DNA from: an uncultured Bacillaceae bacterium | Lineage (GTDB): Bacteria > Bacillota > Bacilli > Bacillales > Caldibacillaceae | Direction of reading: 5' to 3' | Assembly (NCBI GenBank): GCA_937983015.1 | Contig: CALKAK010000051.1 | Span: 1 to 36,558, forward strand | Length of the DNA: 36,558 bases | In this document: positions 24,538 to 32,546 of the stretch, in pieces | How positions within the stretch are numbered: the first letter of the stretch is position 1 | How the letters are laid out: every line of letters starts with the position of its first letter | The notes under the pieces: model-generated | Database searches by the model: none | What the model saw: the letters and a program-made list of their open reading frames with translations, nothing else | What the model was told of the DNA's origin: nothing | Translations under genes and position numbers: made by a program

Positions 24538-24945
24538 TTGATCAACCAGGTTACATTGGTTGGTCGGCTGACGCGCGATCCGGAATTGAAGTTTACGACA
24601 GAGGGAGTGGCCGTGACGAATATCATCCTGGCGGTTCCGCGCAACTACAAGAATAGTGCCGGCCAGTACGATACGGACTTCGTCCAGTGTACCCTCTGGA
24701 GACGGGTTGCGGAAAACACGGTCCAGTATTGCCGGAAAGGGCAAGTGATCGGGATCGTCGGCCGGATACAGACGCGAAATTATTTAAATAAGGAAGGACA
24801 AAGGGTGTATGTGACCGAGGTCATCGGTGACCAGGTGACGTTTCTCGGAAGAAGTCCTGGCGAACGAAACGTCGTGGAAGAACCTACCGAAGAGGCGATA
24901 CCGGATTCCACCTCGGTCGATCCGGTCGGTGAAGTGGTAGGTTGA
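24538..24945 (+). CDS. ssbB: Single-stranded DNA-binding protein, SsbB type
   Basis: An OB-fold protein that coats single-stranded DNA. The N-terminal MINQVTLVGRLTRDPELKFTTEGVAVTNIILAV, the YDTDFVQCTLWRRVAENT segment and VGRIQTRNYLNKEGQRVYVTEVIGDQVTFL are typical. At 135 residues it has only a short tail, and it lacks the acidic DDDIPF tip with which the essential SsbA recruits partners. It is therefore more like SsbB, the competence-associated paralogue, and the synteny (ywpF-ssbB-ywqA) agrees. The start is TTG 24538, with AAGGAGGG at a spacing of 6. A 48-residue gene follows. Confidence 0.92.
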   Translation: MINQVTLVGRLTRDPELKFTTEGVAVTNIILAVPRNYKNSAGQYDTDFVQCTLWRRVAENTVQYCRKGQVIGIVGRIQTRNYLNKEGQRVYVTEVIGDQVTFLGRSPGERNVVEEPTEEAIPDSTSVDPVGEVVG

Positions 24946-24979
24946 TCTCGCCCTTTGTAACTTCGGAAGGAGGTGACGA

Positions 24980-25126
24980 ATGAAACAGGTCCGGAGCCAC
25001 CATTTCCGGCTGGAAGAAATGGTGCAATTGCTCATTCGGATCGTCGGTCATACGAATAAAAAAATATCCGAACTGGAAACTCGGGTCAAAAAGCTAGAAA
25101 ATGATCGCTTGGCAAAAAGTGAATAA
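24980..25126 (+). CDS. Small coiled-coil protein of unknown function (48 residues)
   Basis: A 48-residue frame starting at ATG 24980 behind AAGGAGGTGA, one of the strongest ribosome binding sites in the window, and ending in TAA at 25126. The C-terminal half (NKKISELETRVKKLENDRLAKSE) has a heptad pattern of Ile/Leu/Val expected for a short coiled coil. The N-terminal half (RLEEMVQLLIRIVGHTNKKI) is an amphipathic helix. It lies 34 bp after ssbB and is probably co-transcribed with it. I recognise no family. The binding site and the clean helical composition support a real gene. Confidence 0.65.
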   Translation: MKQVRSHHFRLEEMVQLLIRIVGHTNKKISELETRVKKLENDRLAKSE

Positions 25127-25342
25127 GGGAATTACAGGAGAGGCCGAATGTTACTTCCGTATTCCAAAAGCCGATCGTTAAACGGGCCAGCAGGCAGAGG
25201 AAGGAAAAAGCCAGAAAGAAGCAAGCAAACGGGGAATGAAAGTTTTTACGGATAGGAAATAAGGGAATAAGGGATGCGTTCCAAGAGGTATAGGTGGAAT
25301 CATTTCCGCAGTGGGGAAGATGAAAATCCGCGTTGCACGGGA

Positions 25343-25370
25343 AAACCCACAATATGCTCATTGTGGGTTT
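25343..25370. terminator. Perfect 11-bp hairpin, probable terminator
   Basis: AAACCCACAAT pairs perfectly with ATTGTGGGTTT around a 6-base loop. Flanking A- and T-tracts are short, so termination may be partial on both strands. It lies about 220 bp after the 48-residue gene. Confidence 0.6.
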
Positions 25371-25534
25371 CACTTGTAAAAACTATTGTGAGATGTAGGA
25401 TAATGTTGTTCATGATCCATGATTGTATTATACAGGAAAAATCATAAGATGGCACCTCAAAATTTAACTTTTCCCAAGTTCTCCTCCGCTTCCGAACGAA
25501 GAACCGACCGCATCACCGGTCGGTTCATTTTTTT
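25371..25534 (+). ncRNA. Possible small RNA ending in a strong terminator
   Basis: No open frame lies between the hairpin at 25370 and a strong terminator (GAACCGACCG with CGGTCGGTTC, 25501-25526, followed by seven T). TTGTAA (25374-25379) and GATAAT (25399-25404) could form a sigma-A promoter with 19-bp spacing, giving a transcript of about 125 bases. Alternatively the terminator only stops plus-strand transcripts before the convergent SNF2 gene. Confidence 0.25.
25501..25534 (+). terminator. Strong rho-independent terminator facing the SNF2 gene
   Basis: A perfect 10-bp GC-rich stem (GAACCGACCG/CGGTCGGTTC), loop CATCAC, then ATTTTTTT. Confidence 0.9.
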
Positions 25535-25574
25535 AAAATGAAACATGCGGGAATGATCTCGGCAAAATCCCCTT

Positions 25575-28571
25575 TCAATCGAGGCGTAACATTTGATACA
25601 ACTCCTCGTCCGAAAGCTCCGTAATCCAGCGGTCGCTCTGGATGATCTCCTCGTTCAGCGCCTGTTTCCGTTCCAGCATCGCATCGATCTTTTCCTCCAG
25701 CGTTCCGGTGGTGATGAACTTATGAACGTGAACGAATTTGGTCTGACCGATCCGGTAGGCGCGGTCCGTGGCCTGATTTTCAACCGCCGGATTCCACCAG
25801 CGATCGTAATGAATGACGTGATTGGCCGCCGTTAAATTTAGACCGGTCCCTCCCGCCTTGAGCGAGAGGATGAAAACGGGGAATTCCCGGTTTTGGAAAG
25901 CGGCCACCATTTGATCTCGCATCTCTTTCGGCGTACTTCCGCGTAAGAACGGTACTTGGATCCCGTAGCGATTTTCCAGCAGAGTCTGCATCATCTGGCC
26001 CATACCGATATACTGGGTGAAGATCAAGGCGCTCTCCTCCTGTTCCAGAACAATATCGAGAATCTCCACGAGTTTTTCCAGTTTCGTCGACCGCTTAAGC
26101 CAGGTGTTCTCATTGGAAAAATCTTTCAAGTACAGCGCCGGGTGATCGCATAACTGTTTCAACTGATTGATGAGCCGCAGCACATAGCCTTGACGCTCAA
26201 AACCCTCCAGGTTGTCTAGGATCGCAAAAGTTTCCGTGATGATTTCCTGGTAAAGAGCGGCCTGTTCCGCTGTCAGGGGACAGTACGCCTTCTGTTCCAG
26301 TTTTTCCGGTAAATTGAGGGCCACGTCCCGATCTCGTTTTGTCCGTCGCAAAATAAACGGCTTAATTACATTGCGCAGCTCCTGGATCTTCTCCCGATTT
26401 TTATCCCGCTCGATCGGTCCGACAAAGCGCTCCTGAAAGCGGGCGAGCGACCCGAGGTAGCCTTTATTCACAAAATCAAAAATCGTCCACAATTCGGTGA
26501 GCCGGTTTTCCATCGGTGTCCCCGTCAAGGCGATATGGTGCTTCCCTTTCAGTTTGCGGATGGCACGGGATTGTTTGGTCTGGGGATTTTTAATGTGCTG
26601 GGCTTCATCAAGCACGATCGCATCCCACTCGATCCGTTCTAAGTCCGCGAAGTCAAGTTGTGCCAGGGTATAGGTTGTTAACACGACATCCGGTTTACCG
26701 GCAAGATTGTTTCCTGCACCAATCTTCGCCGAGAAGTCCTCCCCTTTCAACCGGTTTGGACCGTAATGCACGTATACTTGTAAACCCGGTGCGAATCGTT
26801 CCAGCTCCTTTTGCCAGTTGCCGAGCACCGTCGTCGGACAGATGATAAGCGCCGGTTCCGCTATTTGCTCCCGCTCGCGAACGAGTAGCAGGTAGCCGAT
26901 TAGCTGAATGGTTTTTCCGAGCCCCATATCATCGGCGAGAATCGCACCAAAGCGGTATTGACGCAAGAAATAAAGCCAGCTCATTCCTTTCCGCTGATAC
27001 GGACGGAGTTTGCCCTTTAACGCTTTCGGCACGGGTTGATCAGGCAGTTTGTTGAGATGGGTTAAAGTTTCGACGAATGCTCGCAGGCGAGGATGGAGAT
27101 CGATCTGAATACGCTGGAAAATGTCCTCATCATTTTCCTCAGCGAGAAATTCTTCTTCAGGTTCCTCATCGCCGTAGCGAAGCTGTTGTTCGATCAAATC
27201 CTGGACGCGCATCCCCCGTTTTTCTGCTTTTTCCATGAGGGACTTAATTTTTTTAATAAATTCCGGATCGAGTTTTACCCACTGGTTGCCAAGGCGGAGG
27301 AGGTGTCGTTTTTGTTCGATGATTCGCTGAAATTCCTCTTCTGTGAGTTCCACATCATTGATCGAAAGGCGCCATTCAAACTCCATCAAGGCATCGAGAC
27401 CGACAAAAGATGGGCCTTTTTCCGGGGATTTCACACGGGCTTTCACGCGTACTTTGACATCTTTTACCGCTTCCCACCAGGAAGGTAATAAAATTTCAAT
27501 GCCGAAAAGTAAAAGGACTTCACTCGCCGTGGACAAAAACTCCCAGGCCTCTTCTTCGAACAATTCCCCTTTAATTTTTACGAGCGAATCCGCATCATCC
27601 TCCATTGCAAGCCACGGGAACAGGCGCAAGATTCCCGCTTGCAGTGATTCGAGTGCATCACGATACGGCTCCACCCATTCGGGAACCGGGTTCAGCGGAA
27701 GCAAATCATCCGCCGTTTCCTTTCTACGCACCAAGGTTCTTAGCTTCCACGGCTCGCCGTCTTCATCCGGTTCCTCTAGTTGTAAAACGAAGGTGAAGGG
27801 CAACTGCTCCTTACTCAAACCGGCCCAGTCCCGGAAATTTTCCGCAGCGAAAAAGTCAGTGAGAGATTCTCCTAGAATTGCACCCTGTACCAACAGTTCC
27901 TTTATTTTCCGCCATTTTTCACTGGATTCCGGTTTCCACTCTAAAAATTCATCGACACTGCAATGAAACCAGTACGGGATCACATCGCGGTAAAGAAGGG
28001 CCTCACCGTTGTACAATTTTTCGGCAATGTGGCGAGATTTCGAGATGATTCTTCGGTCACCGAGCTCGAGGGGATGAAACCGTTCCTGTTTTCCTACGAT
28101 CACATCGTCCATCGTGACCAACACCTTGTGTTTCACATCATGACCGAGCTCATCCCAAACGGGATCCGGAAGGCGCCAGAAAAAGGAACCTTCCCGCCAT
28201 TTGGAAAGATCGGGGAACCATCGGTGGGCTTGCACCGCCTGATATAAAACCGGAGCGATTGTAAAAAGAGAGCGGGTAAACGCATCCCAATCCCAGTGCA
28301 CGAGCCGGTTGTAGGGTTTTTGCGCGAAGAATTCCAGCGCCTGGTAGGCATCCATGACGATGCCATTGGCGGTAACATGCGGGTCTTTTAACGGAAAGCG
28401 ACAATTGGCGTGGTCGACAAGCGTACCGTAATAACTCGACTGGTGCCATTGCAATAACAAGGGGGCCAAGCGCTCTGATTCAATCGGCCAGCCTCGTTCG
28501 GTTCCGTATAAGAAAAATCGTCCATCCGGTATCCATTTACAATGAATCGTAACTTGCAGCGCTTTATCCAT
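25575..28571 (-). CDS. ywqA: SNF2-family helicase/ATPase (YwqA-like)
   Basis: A 998-residue SWI2/SNF2-type DNA translocase. The N-terminal 500 residues contain the bacterial SNF2-associated region. Walker A (ADDMGLGKTIQL) lies near residue 547 and the DEAQ box (VLDEAQHIKN) near 654. The C-terminal helicase lobe includes LKAGGTGLNLTAANHVIHYDRWWNPAVENQATDRAYRIGQ, with motif VI near 938. Such proteins move along duplex DNA and remodel protein-DNA complexes; the exact role in Bacillus is not established. The ATG overlaps the stop region of the upstream SWIM gene by 8 bp (ATGGATAA), so translation is probably coupled. GGAAGGGAGGG inside that gene is its ribosome binding site. Confidence 0.94.
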   Translation of the reverse strand: MDKALQVTIHCKWIPDGRFFLYGTERGWPIESERLAPLLLQWHQSSYYGTLVDHANCRFPLKDPHVTANGIVMDAYQALEFFAQKPYNRLVHWDWDAFTRSLFTIAPVLYQAVQAHRWFPDLSKWREGSFFWRLPDPVWDELGHDVKHKVLVTMDDVIVGKQERFHPLELGDRRIISKSRHIAEKLYNGEALLYRDVIPYWFHCSVDEFLEWKPESSEKWRKIKELLVQGAILGESLTDFFAAENFRDWAGLSKEQLPFTFVLQLEEPDEDGEPWKLRTLVRRKETADDLLPLNPVPEWVEPYRDALESLQAGILRLFPWLAMEDDADSLVKIKGELFEEEAWEFLSTASEVLLLFGIEILLPSWWEAVKDVKVRVKARVKSPEKGPSFVGLDALMEFEWRLSINDVELTEEEFQRIIEQKRHLLRLGNQWVKLDPEFIKKIKSLMEKAEKRGMRVQDLIEQQLRYGDEEPEEEFLAEENDEDIFQRIQIDLHPRLRAFVETLTHLNKLPDQPVPKALKGKLRPYQRKGMSWLYFLRQYRFGAILADDMGLGKTIQLIGYLLLVREREQIAEPALIICPTTVLGNWQKELERFAPGLQVYVHYGPNRLKGEDFSAKIGAGNNLAGKPDVVLTTYTLAQLDFADLERIEWDAIVLDEAQHIKNPQTKQSRAIRKLKGKHHIALTGTPMENRLTELWTIFDFVNKGYLGSLARFQERFVGPIERDKNREKIQELRNVIKPFILRRTKRDRDVALNLPEKLEQKAYCPLTAEQAALYQEIITETFAILDNLEGFERQGYVLRLINQLKQLCDHPALYLKDFSNENTWLKRSTKLEKLVEILDIVLEQEESALIFTQYIGMGQMMQTLLENRYGIQVPFLRGSTPKEMRDQMVAAFQNREFPVFILSLKAGGTGLNLTAANHVIHYDRWWNPAVENQATDRAYRIGQTKFVHVHKFITTGTLEEKIDAMLERKQALNEEIIQSDRWITELSDEELYQMLRLD

Positions 28572-30159
28572 CGATTAACCCTCCCTTCCGGCATTCTTCT
28601 TGGAAAGCCCGCAACCTTTGATGAACATGGAGTAACCGGTCGAAATAGTGCCGCCAGACATCGGTCCGTTCCAATTGTTCATAAACGGCTTTCAACTGTT
28701 TTAAAAAGTAAACCGCTTCTTGATAACTTTGCCGGTTCTTTCCAGCGATCAACACGTGTATCTGATGATGTAATAGTGGCAAAAGACATTCCGGTTCCCG
28801 TTCTTGAATCACTCGGAACTGTTCCGGTAATAGCACCGTCACCGACTGATCGTTCACGCGCATGAAATCGACCAGCTTGCGGTATTCGCCTTGTTTGTAA
28901 TAAAAATCGATCAACTTACGAGTACTATGCGGCAACATAACCAGCAAAAACTTCTCATACAAATCACGCGCATCTTGCGCCGAAAAAAATGCGGTAAACG
29001 ATGGTTCGAGGGATTGATAAAAGCGCCTCGCTGTCATTTGCTGGATGTGATCAGTGTATGCGGGCCAGTTAGAGAAAAAGAAGGGAGTGAGTTTTTCGAA
29101 TGCCGACCACAACCCGTTCTTAGCTAAAAAATCGAACCACAATATGAGCCGTTCAAAACCGTACAAGCCCGCCTGTACTAAAATGGTCGCCGCTTCTTCA
29201 ATTCGCCCGTTTAAAAAAAGGAGGTCGGAACGGGCGATGGACCATAAAGAGTCCGGCTCGCTTTTTTGCGCGAGTTCTTGCGAATATTCCAGTTCCTCAT
29301 CCAGTAACTCCCGATGATCATTCCGTATTTGGCTCCAAAAACGCCAGTAAATCCCCTGGATTTCTTTCTTAAACGCCCCTTCTTGGAATAAGAGCGCACG
29401 CAAAAGATCCCGGACCGTAGTGACAAGAGCCGGAGAGGTCTCGGAATGAACTTTTAGCAGCCCATCAATGTCATGCTCGAGATTATGGAAAATCGTCGTA
29501 ACGGTCAACCGGCACGTATCCTTGTATTCGTTCACGCTAAATGGTCCGTTCAAAAAAAGCGAGAGAAGATTATTTAGCAAATGAAGGTAGGTCGTAACCC
29601 GGAAACAAACCGCCTGTCTTTGATCGGTTGGTTCCATTGTTGCCAATTGCTCGAGGATCTTTTGAATCCGCTTATTGACGATAAAAGGATATTGTTGATC
29701 ACCGTCTGCCAGTTCTTTAGCGATTAAGGTGTCGACAATCTCGATCCAGTGCTCGTGGGAGGCCGTTTCCATCTTGATTGCGGAAAAATAAGGAGCGGGG
29801 GAATCAGCATGATCGTTCCCACCGGAGAATTGCTGGAACCAGTCCCGCTCATTGAAATACCGCCCATAATGATGGAAGAATACCGCCAGAATATGTCGAC
29901 ACAACCCAATACCCGGGCATAAACATTGACTCAGCGCGGGGTCTTGTAAATGAAAATTCACCTGACAGGGGATCACGTCTTGAACGATAGCGATAATTTT
30001 ATTGCCAAAAAGCTTGGCCCGAAAGACGCGCCCCTGACTGGAGAGGATATAGCCACTATCGACCATCTTTTGATGATCGGGATTATTGGCATCAAGCATT
30101 TGTAATAGGAGCCCACCAGCACGCTGAATTTGCTCCTTTTGTATCATATCAGCCGTCAT
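28564..30159 (-). CDS. ywqB: SWIM zinc-finger protein (YwqB-like), partner of the SNF2 helicase
   Basis: A 531-residue protein with an N-terminal SWIM zinc finger (CxCxnCxH: C79, C81, C87, H89, in QCLCPGIGLCRHILA), a fold linked to DNA or protein binding. The rest is largely helical with no motif I recognise. SWIM proteins of this type are commonly paired with SNF2 helicases in bacteria; here the genes overlap, so they probably act together. ATG (plus-strand 30157-30159) follows GGAGGG. An extended -10 element (TGTTATAAT on the minus strand, 30191-30199) suggests the operon promoter. Confidence 0.9.
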   Translation of the reverse strand: MTADMIQKEQIQRAGGLLLQMLDANNPDHQKMVDSGYILSSQGRVFRAKLFGNKIIAIVQDVIPCQVNFHLQDPALSQCLCPGIGLCRHILAVFFHHYGRYFNERDWFQQFSGGNDHADSPAPYFSAIKMETASHEHWIEIVDTLIAKELADGDQQYPFIVNKRIQKILEQLATMEPTDQRQAVCFRVTTYLHLLNNLLSLFLNGPFSVNEYKDTCRLTVTTIFHNLEHDIDGLLKVHSETSPALVTTVRDLLRALLFQEGAFKKEIQGIYWRFWSQIRNDHRELLDEELEYSQELAQKSEPDSLWSIARSDLLFLNGRIEEAATILVQAGLYGFERLILWFDFLAKNGLWSAFEKLTPFFFSNWPAYTDHIQQMTARRFYQSLEPSFTAFFSAQDARDLYEKFLLVMLPHSTRKLIDFYYKQGEYRKLVDFMRVNDQSVTVLLPEQFRVIQEREPECLLPLLHHQIHVLIAGKNRQSYQEAVYFLKQLKAVYEQLERTDVWRHYFDRLLHVHQRLRAFQEECRKGGLIDG

Positions 30160-30190
30160 GGAATTCCCTCCGTCGCTAGCTCATCCTTTT

Positions 30191-30217
30191 ATTATAACAA
30201 GAAATTGGGTGATCCAA
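30191..30217 (-). promoter_or_regulatory. Probable promoter of the SWIM-SNF2 operon
   Basis: On the minus strand, TGT-TATAAT forms an extended -10 element (30191-30199), and TTGGAT (30212-30217) lies 15 bp upstream as a weak -35. Confidence 0.5.
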
Positions 30218-30262
30218 AGGAAATTGTCCTGGTAAAAATCATAGGGACAGCTTAAACGAGGA

Positions 30263-30416
30263 AGTCGAGAAATCCGGGGCGATGTTACGAAAGAAAAAAA
30301 GAGGTTCTACGAAATTATCAAGCATTTGCACGAAAAATATCAAATTTATGCGAAATTAGTAAGTTGAGGCGCGAAATCTTTTTTCTTAACAAAACATCAA
30401 TCTGGATTCGCAAGAT
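30263..30416 (+). repeat. Intergenic 21-bp-periodic GCGAAA array (array D)
   Basis: Motifs TCGAGA, ACGAAA, ACGAAA, ACGAAA, GCGAAA, GCGAAA, ACAAAA and GCAAGA have their second base at 30266, 30288, 30310, 30331, 30351, 30372, 30390 and 30411. The steps are 22, 22, 21, 20, 21, 18 and 21 bp, a mean of 20.7. It fills the divergent region between the SWIM and NERD genes, upstream of the NERD promoter. Confidence 0.7.
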
Positions 30417-30473
30417 ATACTTGCTGAATTATATTAAAAATATTCAAAATTAATAGATTTATAGTCGGCTATT

Positions 30474-30482
30474 TGCTACAAT
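30474..30482 (+). promoter_or_regulatory. Extended -10 promoter of the NERD gene
   Basis: TGC-TACAAT (30474-30482) lies 30 bp before the NERD start codon; no clear -35 hexamer is present. Confidence 0.45.
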
Positions 30483-30511
30483 AAAGCCAAATATTTGCGA
30501 GGTGAGGGAAA

Positions 30512-31513
30512 ATGATCGAAAAACCTTTTTCCATTCCCCTTACGGTTTTACAATTGGAAGCCCTGAACCGCAGGCTTTCACCGGATCACCCGGCGAAAAC
30601 CGAGATTACAAAGCGGCTCAGGAACGAATCAGCCGGTGCGTTCGGGGAGCAGGAAGTGTTCCGCCATCTCCAACTATTACCGGAACAGCAATTTCGTATT
30701 TTCCATGATCTCCGCCTTCATGATTCGATCGGCTTTTTCCAGATCGATATTTTGTTAATCACAACTTCCTTCATTTTAAACCTCGAAGTCAAAAATTATC
30801 GTGGTGAAGTGCACTTTAATGAATTTGATCAACTAATTCAAATCCAGGAGGACGGACGGGAGCAAGTAATCGATGAAAACCCGGTCACTCAAGCGCAAAG
30901 ACACGGACTACAACTCCATAGCTGGCTACAGCAAAACGATTTTCCGAAAATGCCGATCTTTTCCTATGTCGTTTTCAGTTCCCCAAAGACCTTGATTAAA
31001 AACAACTCGGCGAACAAGGAATATCACGAATATGTGGTTTCCAGTTCCAATATCTTACCGAAGATTCATGAAATCTATAGTAAGGTACGTACGCCGGCTA
31101 TTGGTCATCGTCAACTGAATCACCTCGTCGAGCGTCTTCTGGAGTGTCACAAGCCTTTGCGCCTCAATATTCTCGAGCAGTTTAAAGTTGCGGATCATGA
31201 CCTAGTCAAAGGAGTTCTTTGCCCGTACTGTCCACAAAGTGCAATGGAGGAACATTACGGAAAATGGACTTGTCCGAAATGCCAATATTCCAGTTATGAT
31301 GTTTTTATTGATGCGTTTAATGATTACTATTTACTTATCGGTAAAGAGATCACGAATCGGGAAGGTCGCGAATTTTTACAAATCCCATCGAAGGATAAGA
31401 TGAATCGACTGTTGAAAAAGGCGGGCTACCATTCGTACGGCGTAACAGCGGGGAGACGGTATATTTTGGAATATCGTAAACCCGATCAACGGCTAGGAAC
31501 GGCCGTTAAATAG
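30512..31513 (+). CDS. NERD domain nuclease-related protein with C-terminal zinc ribbon
   Basis: A 333-residue protein. Residues about 40-160 form a NERD domain, which is related to PD-(D/E)xK nucleases. The signature residues E46 (GAFGEQEVF), D79 (FQIDILLI) and the E92-x-K94 pair (LEVKNYRG) are present, so the nuclease site looks intact. Near residues 237-255, CPYC and CPKC form a zinc ribbon. The C-terminal part (KDKMNRLLKKAGYHSYG) could be a further nucleic-acid-binding segment. The role of stand-alone NERD proteins is unknown; DNA processing or defence is inferred. ATG 30512 follows GAGGTGAGGG. It is flanked on both sides by 21-bp-periodic arrays (D and E) in the same orientation. Confidence 0.88.
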   Translation: MIEKPFSIPLTVLQLEALNRRLSPDHPAKTEITKRLRNESAGAFGEQEVFRHLQLLPEQQFRIFHDLRLHDSIGFFQIDILLITTSFILNLEVKNYRGEVHFNEFDQLIQIQEDGREQVIDENPVTQAQRHGLQLHSWLQQNDFPKMPIFSYVVFSSPKTLIKNNSANKEYHEYVVSSSNILPKIHEIYSKVRTPAIGHRQLNHLVERLLECHKPLRLNILEQFKVADHDLVKGVLCPYCPQSAMEEHYGKWTCPKCQYSSYDVFIDAFNDYYLLIGKEITNREGREFLQIPSKDKMNRLLKKAGYHSYGVTAGRRYILEYRKPDQRLGTAVK

Positions 31514-31541
31514 ACAAAATGGGAGCGGAGGAAGAGGAAAG

Positions 31542-31695
31542 TGCGAAATAGATCGGTGATGTCGCGAAATATTGAAAAAGGCTTGAGAAACCAGTAAGAC
31601 AAAATCGAGCAAGAATAAGCTCATTCGCAAAATAACAAATGAATGCCGCGAAAAAATCAAGAAAAGCGAGAAAGACCATCCATTTCTCGCGCAAC
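31542..31695 (+). repeat. Intergenic 21-bp-periodic GCGAAA array (array E)
   Basis: Motifs GCGAAA, GCGAAA, GAGAAA, TCGAGC, TTCGCAAAA, GCGAAA, GCGAGA and TCGCGC are positioned at 31544, 31565, 31586, 31606, 31626, 31649, 31667 and 31690. The steps are 21, 21, 20, 20, 23, 18 and 23 bp, a mean of 20.9. It begins 30 bp after the NERD stop codon. One further degenerate unit (ACGATA at 31710) may extend it. Confidence 0.68.
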
Positions 31696-31933
31696 TCCAT
31701 GAACAAAGACGATACTGCTTTATAATGAAAAATGTTTTTCCTGGCCTCTCTTATTCAACTTGAATGTGAAATAATAATCATTCGGACAAGAAGCAAGGGA
31801 GCTCCTCGTTGCTGGAAAAGCTGACTCCTCACTTAAAGTTCATCCTCACATCTAACCGCATGCCTATTTCCCCAAAATAGTAATAACTTTTTTCAACAAA
31901 AACATATATTGTAGTAATGAAAAAATGGAGGTG
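31696..31933. other. Gap between array E and the small protein gene
   Basis: AT-rich sequence with no gene. It must hold the promoter for the small protein/oxidase-like operon; TATATT (31905-31910) is a candidate -10 but lacks a convincing -35. Confidence 0.3.
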
Positions 31934-32002
31934 ATGATGAGCAAAACTCATCATGATCCAGCAAACCTTATAGACAAATATGAAAGCGTATACAAAAATT
32001 AA
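31934..32002 (+). CDS. Very small protein (22 residues) preceding the oxidase-like gene
   Basis: A short frame (MMSKTHHDPANLIDKYESVYKN) begins at ATG 31934, or 31937, immediately behind GGAGGTGATG, a near-perfect ribosome binding site, and ends in TAA at 32002, 22 bp before the next gene. It could be a genuine small protein or a leader peptide that couples translation to the downstream membrane protein. I recognise no family. The ribosome binding site is the main evidence. Confidence 0.5.
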   Translation: MMSKTHHDPANLIDKYESVYKN

Positions 32003-32024
32003 CGAAAGGAGTTGAACACCAAAA

Positions 32025-32387
32025 ATGGGTAAAACATTAATCAAAATTGCCGCTGTTTATCTCGTCATTGGAGTTTTGCTTGGCTATTATATGTCGTTAG
32101 CGGCAAATTATGTGTTGACGGGTGTACACGCTCATGTGAACTTGCTCGGATGGGCGACCATGGGACTTATCGGCATCATTTATCATGTTTTCCCTGATCT
32201 CGAAAACAATATCTGGGCAAAACTCCATTTCTGGCTTCACAACATCGGCCTACCGATCATGATGATCGCCCTTGCCCTGTTACTGGGCGCTGGTATGGCG
32301 ATATATCCACTTGTTGCCATTGGCGCAACCCTCGTCGTATTAGGGATCATCGCCTTCTTGATCAACGTATTGCTTAAGTTAAAATAA
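32025..32387 (+). CDS. Heme-copper oxidase subunit I-like small membrane protein
   Basis: A 120-residue protein with four predicted membrane helices: about 5-27, 38-60, 68-88 and 90-118. The motif GVHAHVNLLGWATMGLIGIIYHVFP carries histidines like those that bind low-spin heme in the CcoN/NorB-type subunit I, and short proteins of this kind are annotated as cbb3-type 'cytochrome-c oxidase'. With only four helices it cannot be a full oxidase; it may bind heme or help sense or assemble respiratory complexes (inference). ATG 32025 has AAAGGAG upstream with a long spacing of about 13, which may make translation depend on the small frame just ahead. A terminator follows after about 115 bp. Confidence 0.75.
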   Translation: MGKTLIKIAAVYLVIGVLLGYYMSLAANYVLTGVHAHVNLLGWATMGLIGIIYHVFPDLENNIWAKLHFWLHNIGLPIMMIALALLLGAGMAIYPLVAIGATLVVLGIIAFLINVLLKLK

Positions 32388-32502
32388 GCCGAACATAAGT
32401 GGAGATACTCACGGAAAAAATTTTGGCAACTATTCTTGAAGCTTAGAAAATTACAAAGGGAAATTTCTCTAAACGTGATAAATTATAAGAATCATCAACA
32501 AG

Positions 32503-32538
32503 AAAAAGAGGATCGAACACCGCGTCGATCCTCTTTTT
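32503..32538. terminator. Bidirectional terminator between convergent genes
   Basis: AAAAAGAGGATCGA pairs perfectly with TCGATCCTCTTTTT (14 bp, loop 8), with A- and T-runs for both strands. Confidence 0.93.
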
Positions 32539-32546
32539 AATTTTCC

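Noticed and set aside
25148..25261. 37-codon frame after the 48-residue gene, with AGGAGAG upstream
   Set aside because: The binding site is acceptable, but the peptide has a biased Gly/Lys/Arg/Ser composition, no recognisable feature and nothing downstream that depends on it; too weak to list as a gene.
31506..31706. Minus-strand 66-codon frame with F-A heptads
   Set aside because: Same artefact, over array E.
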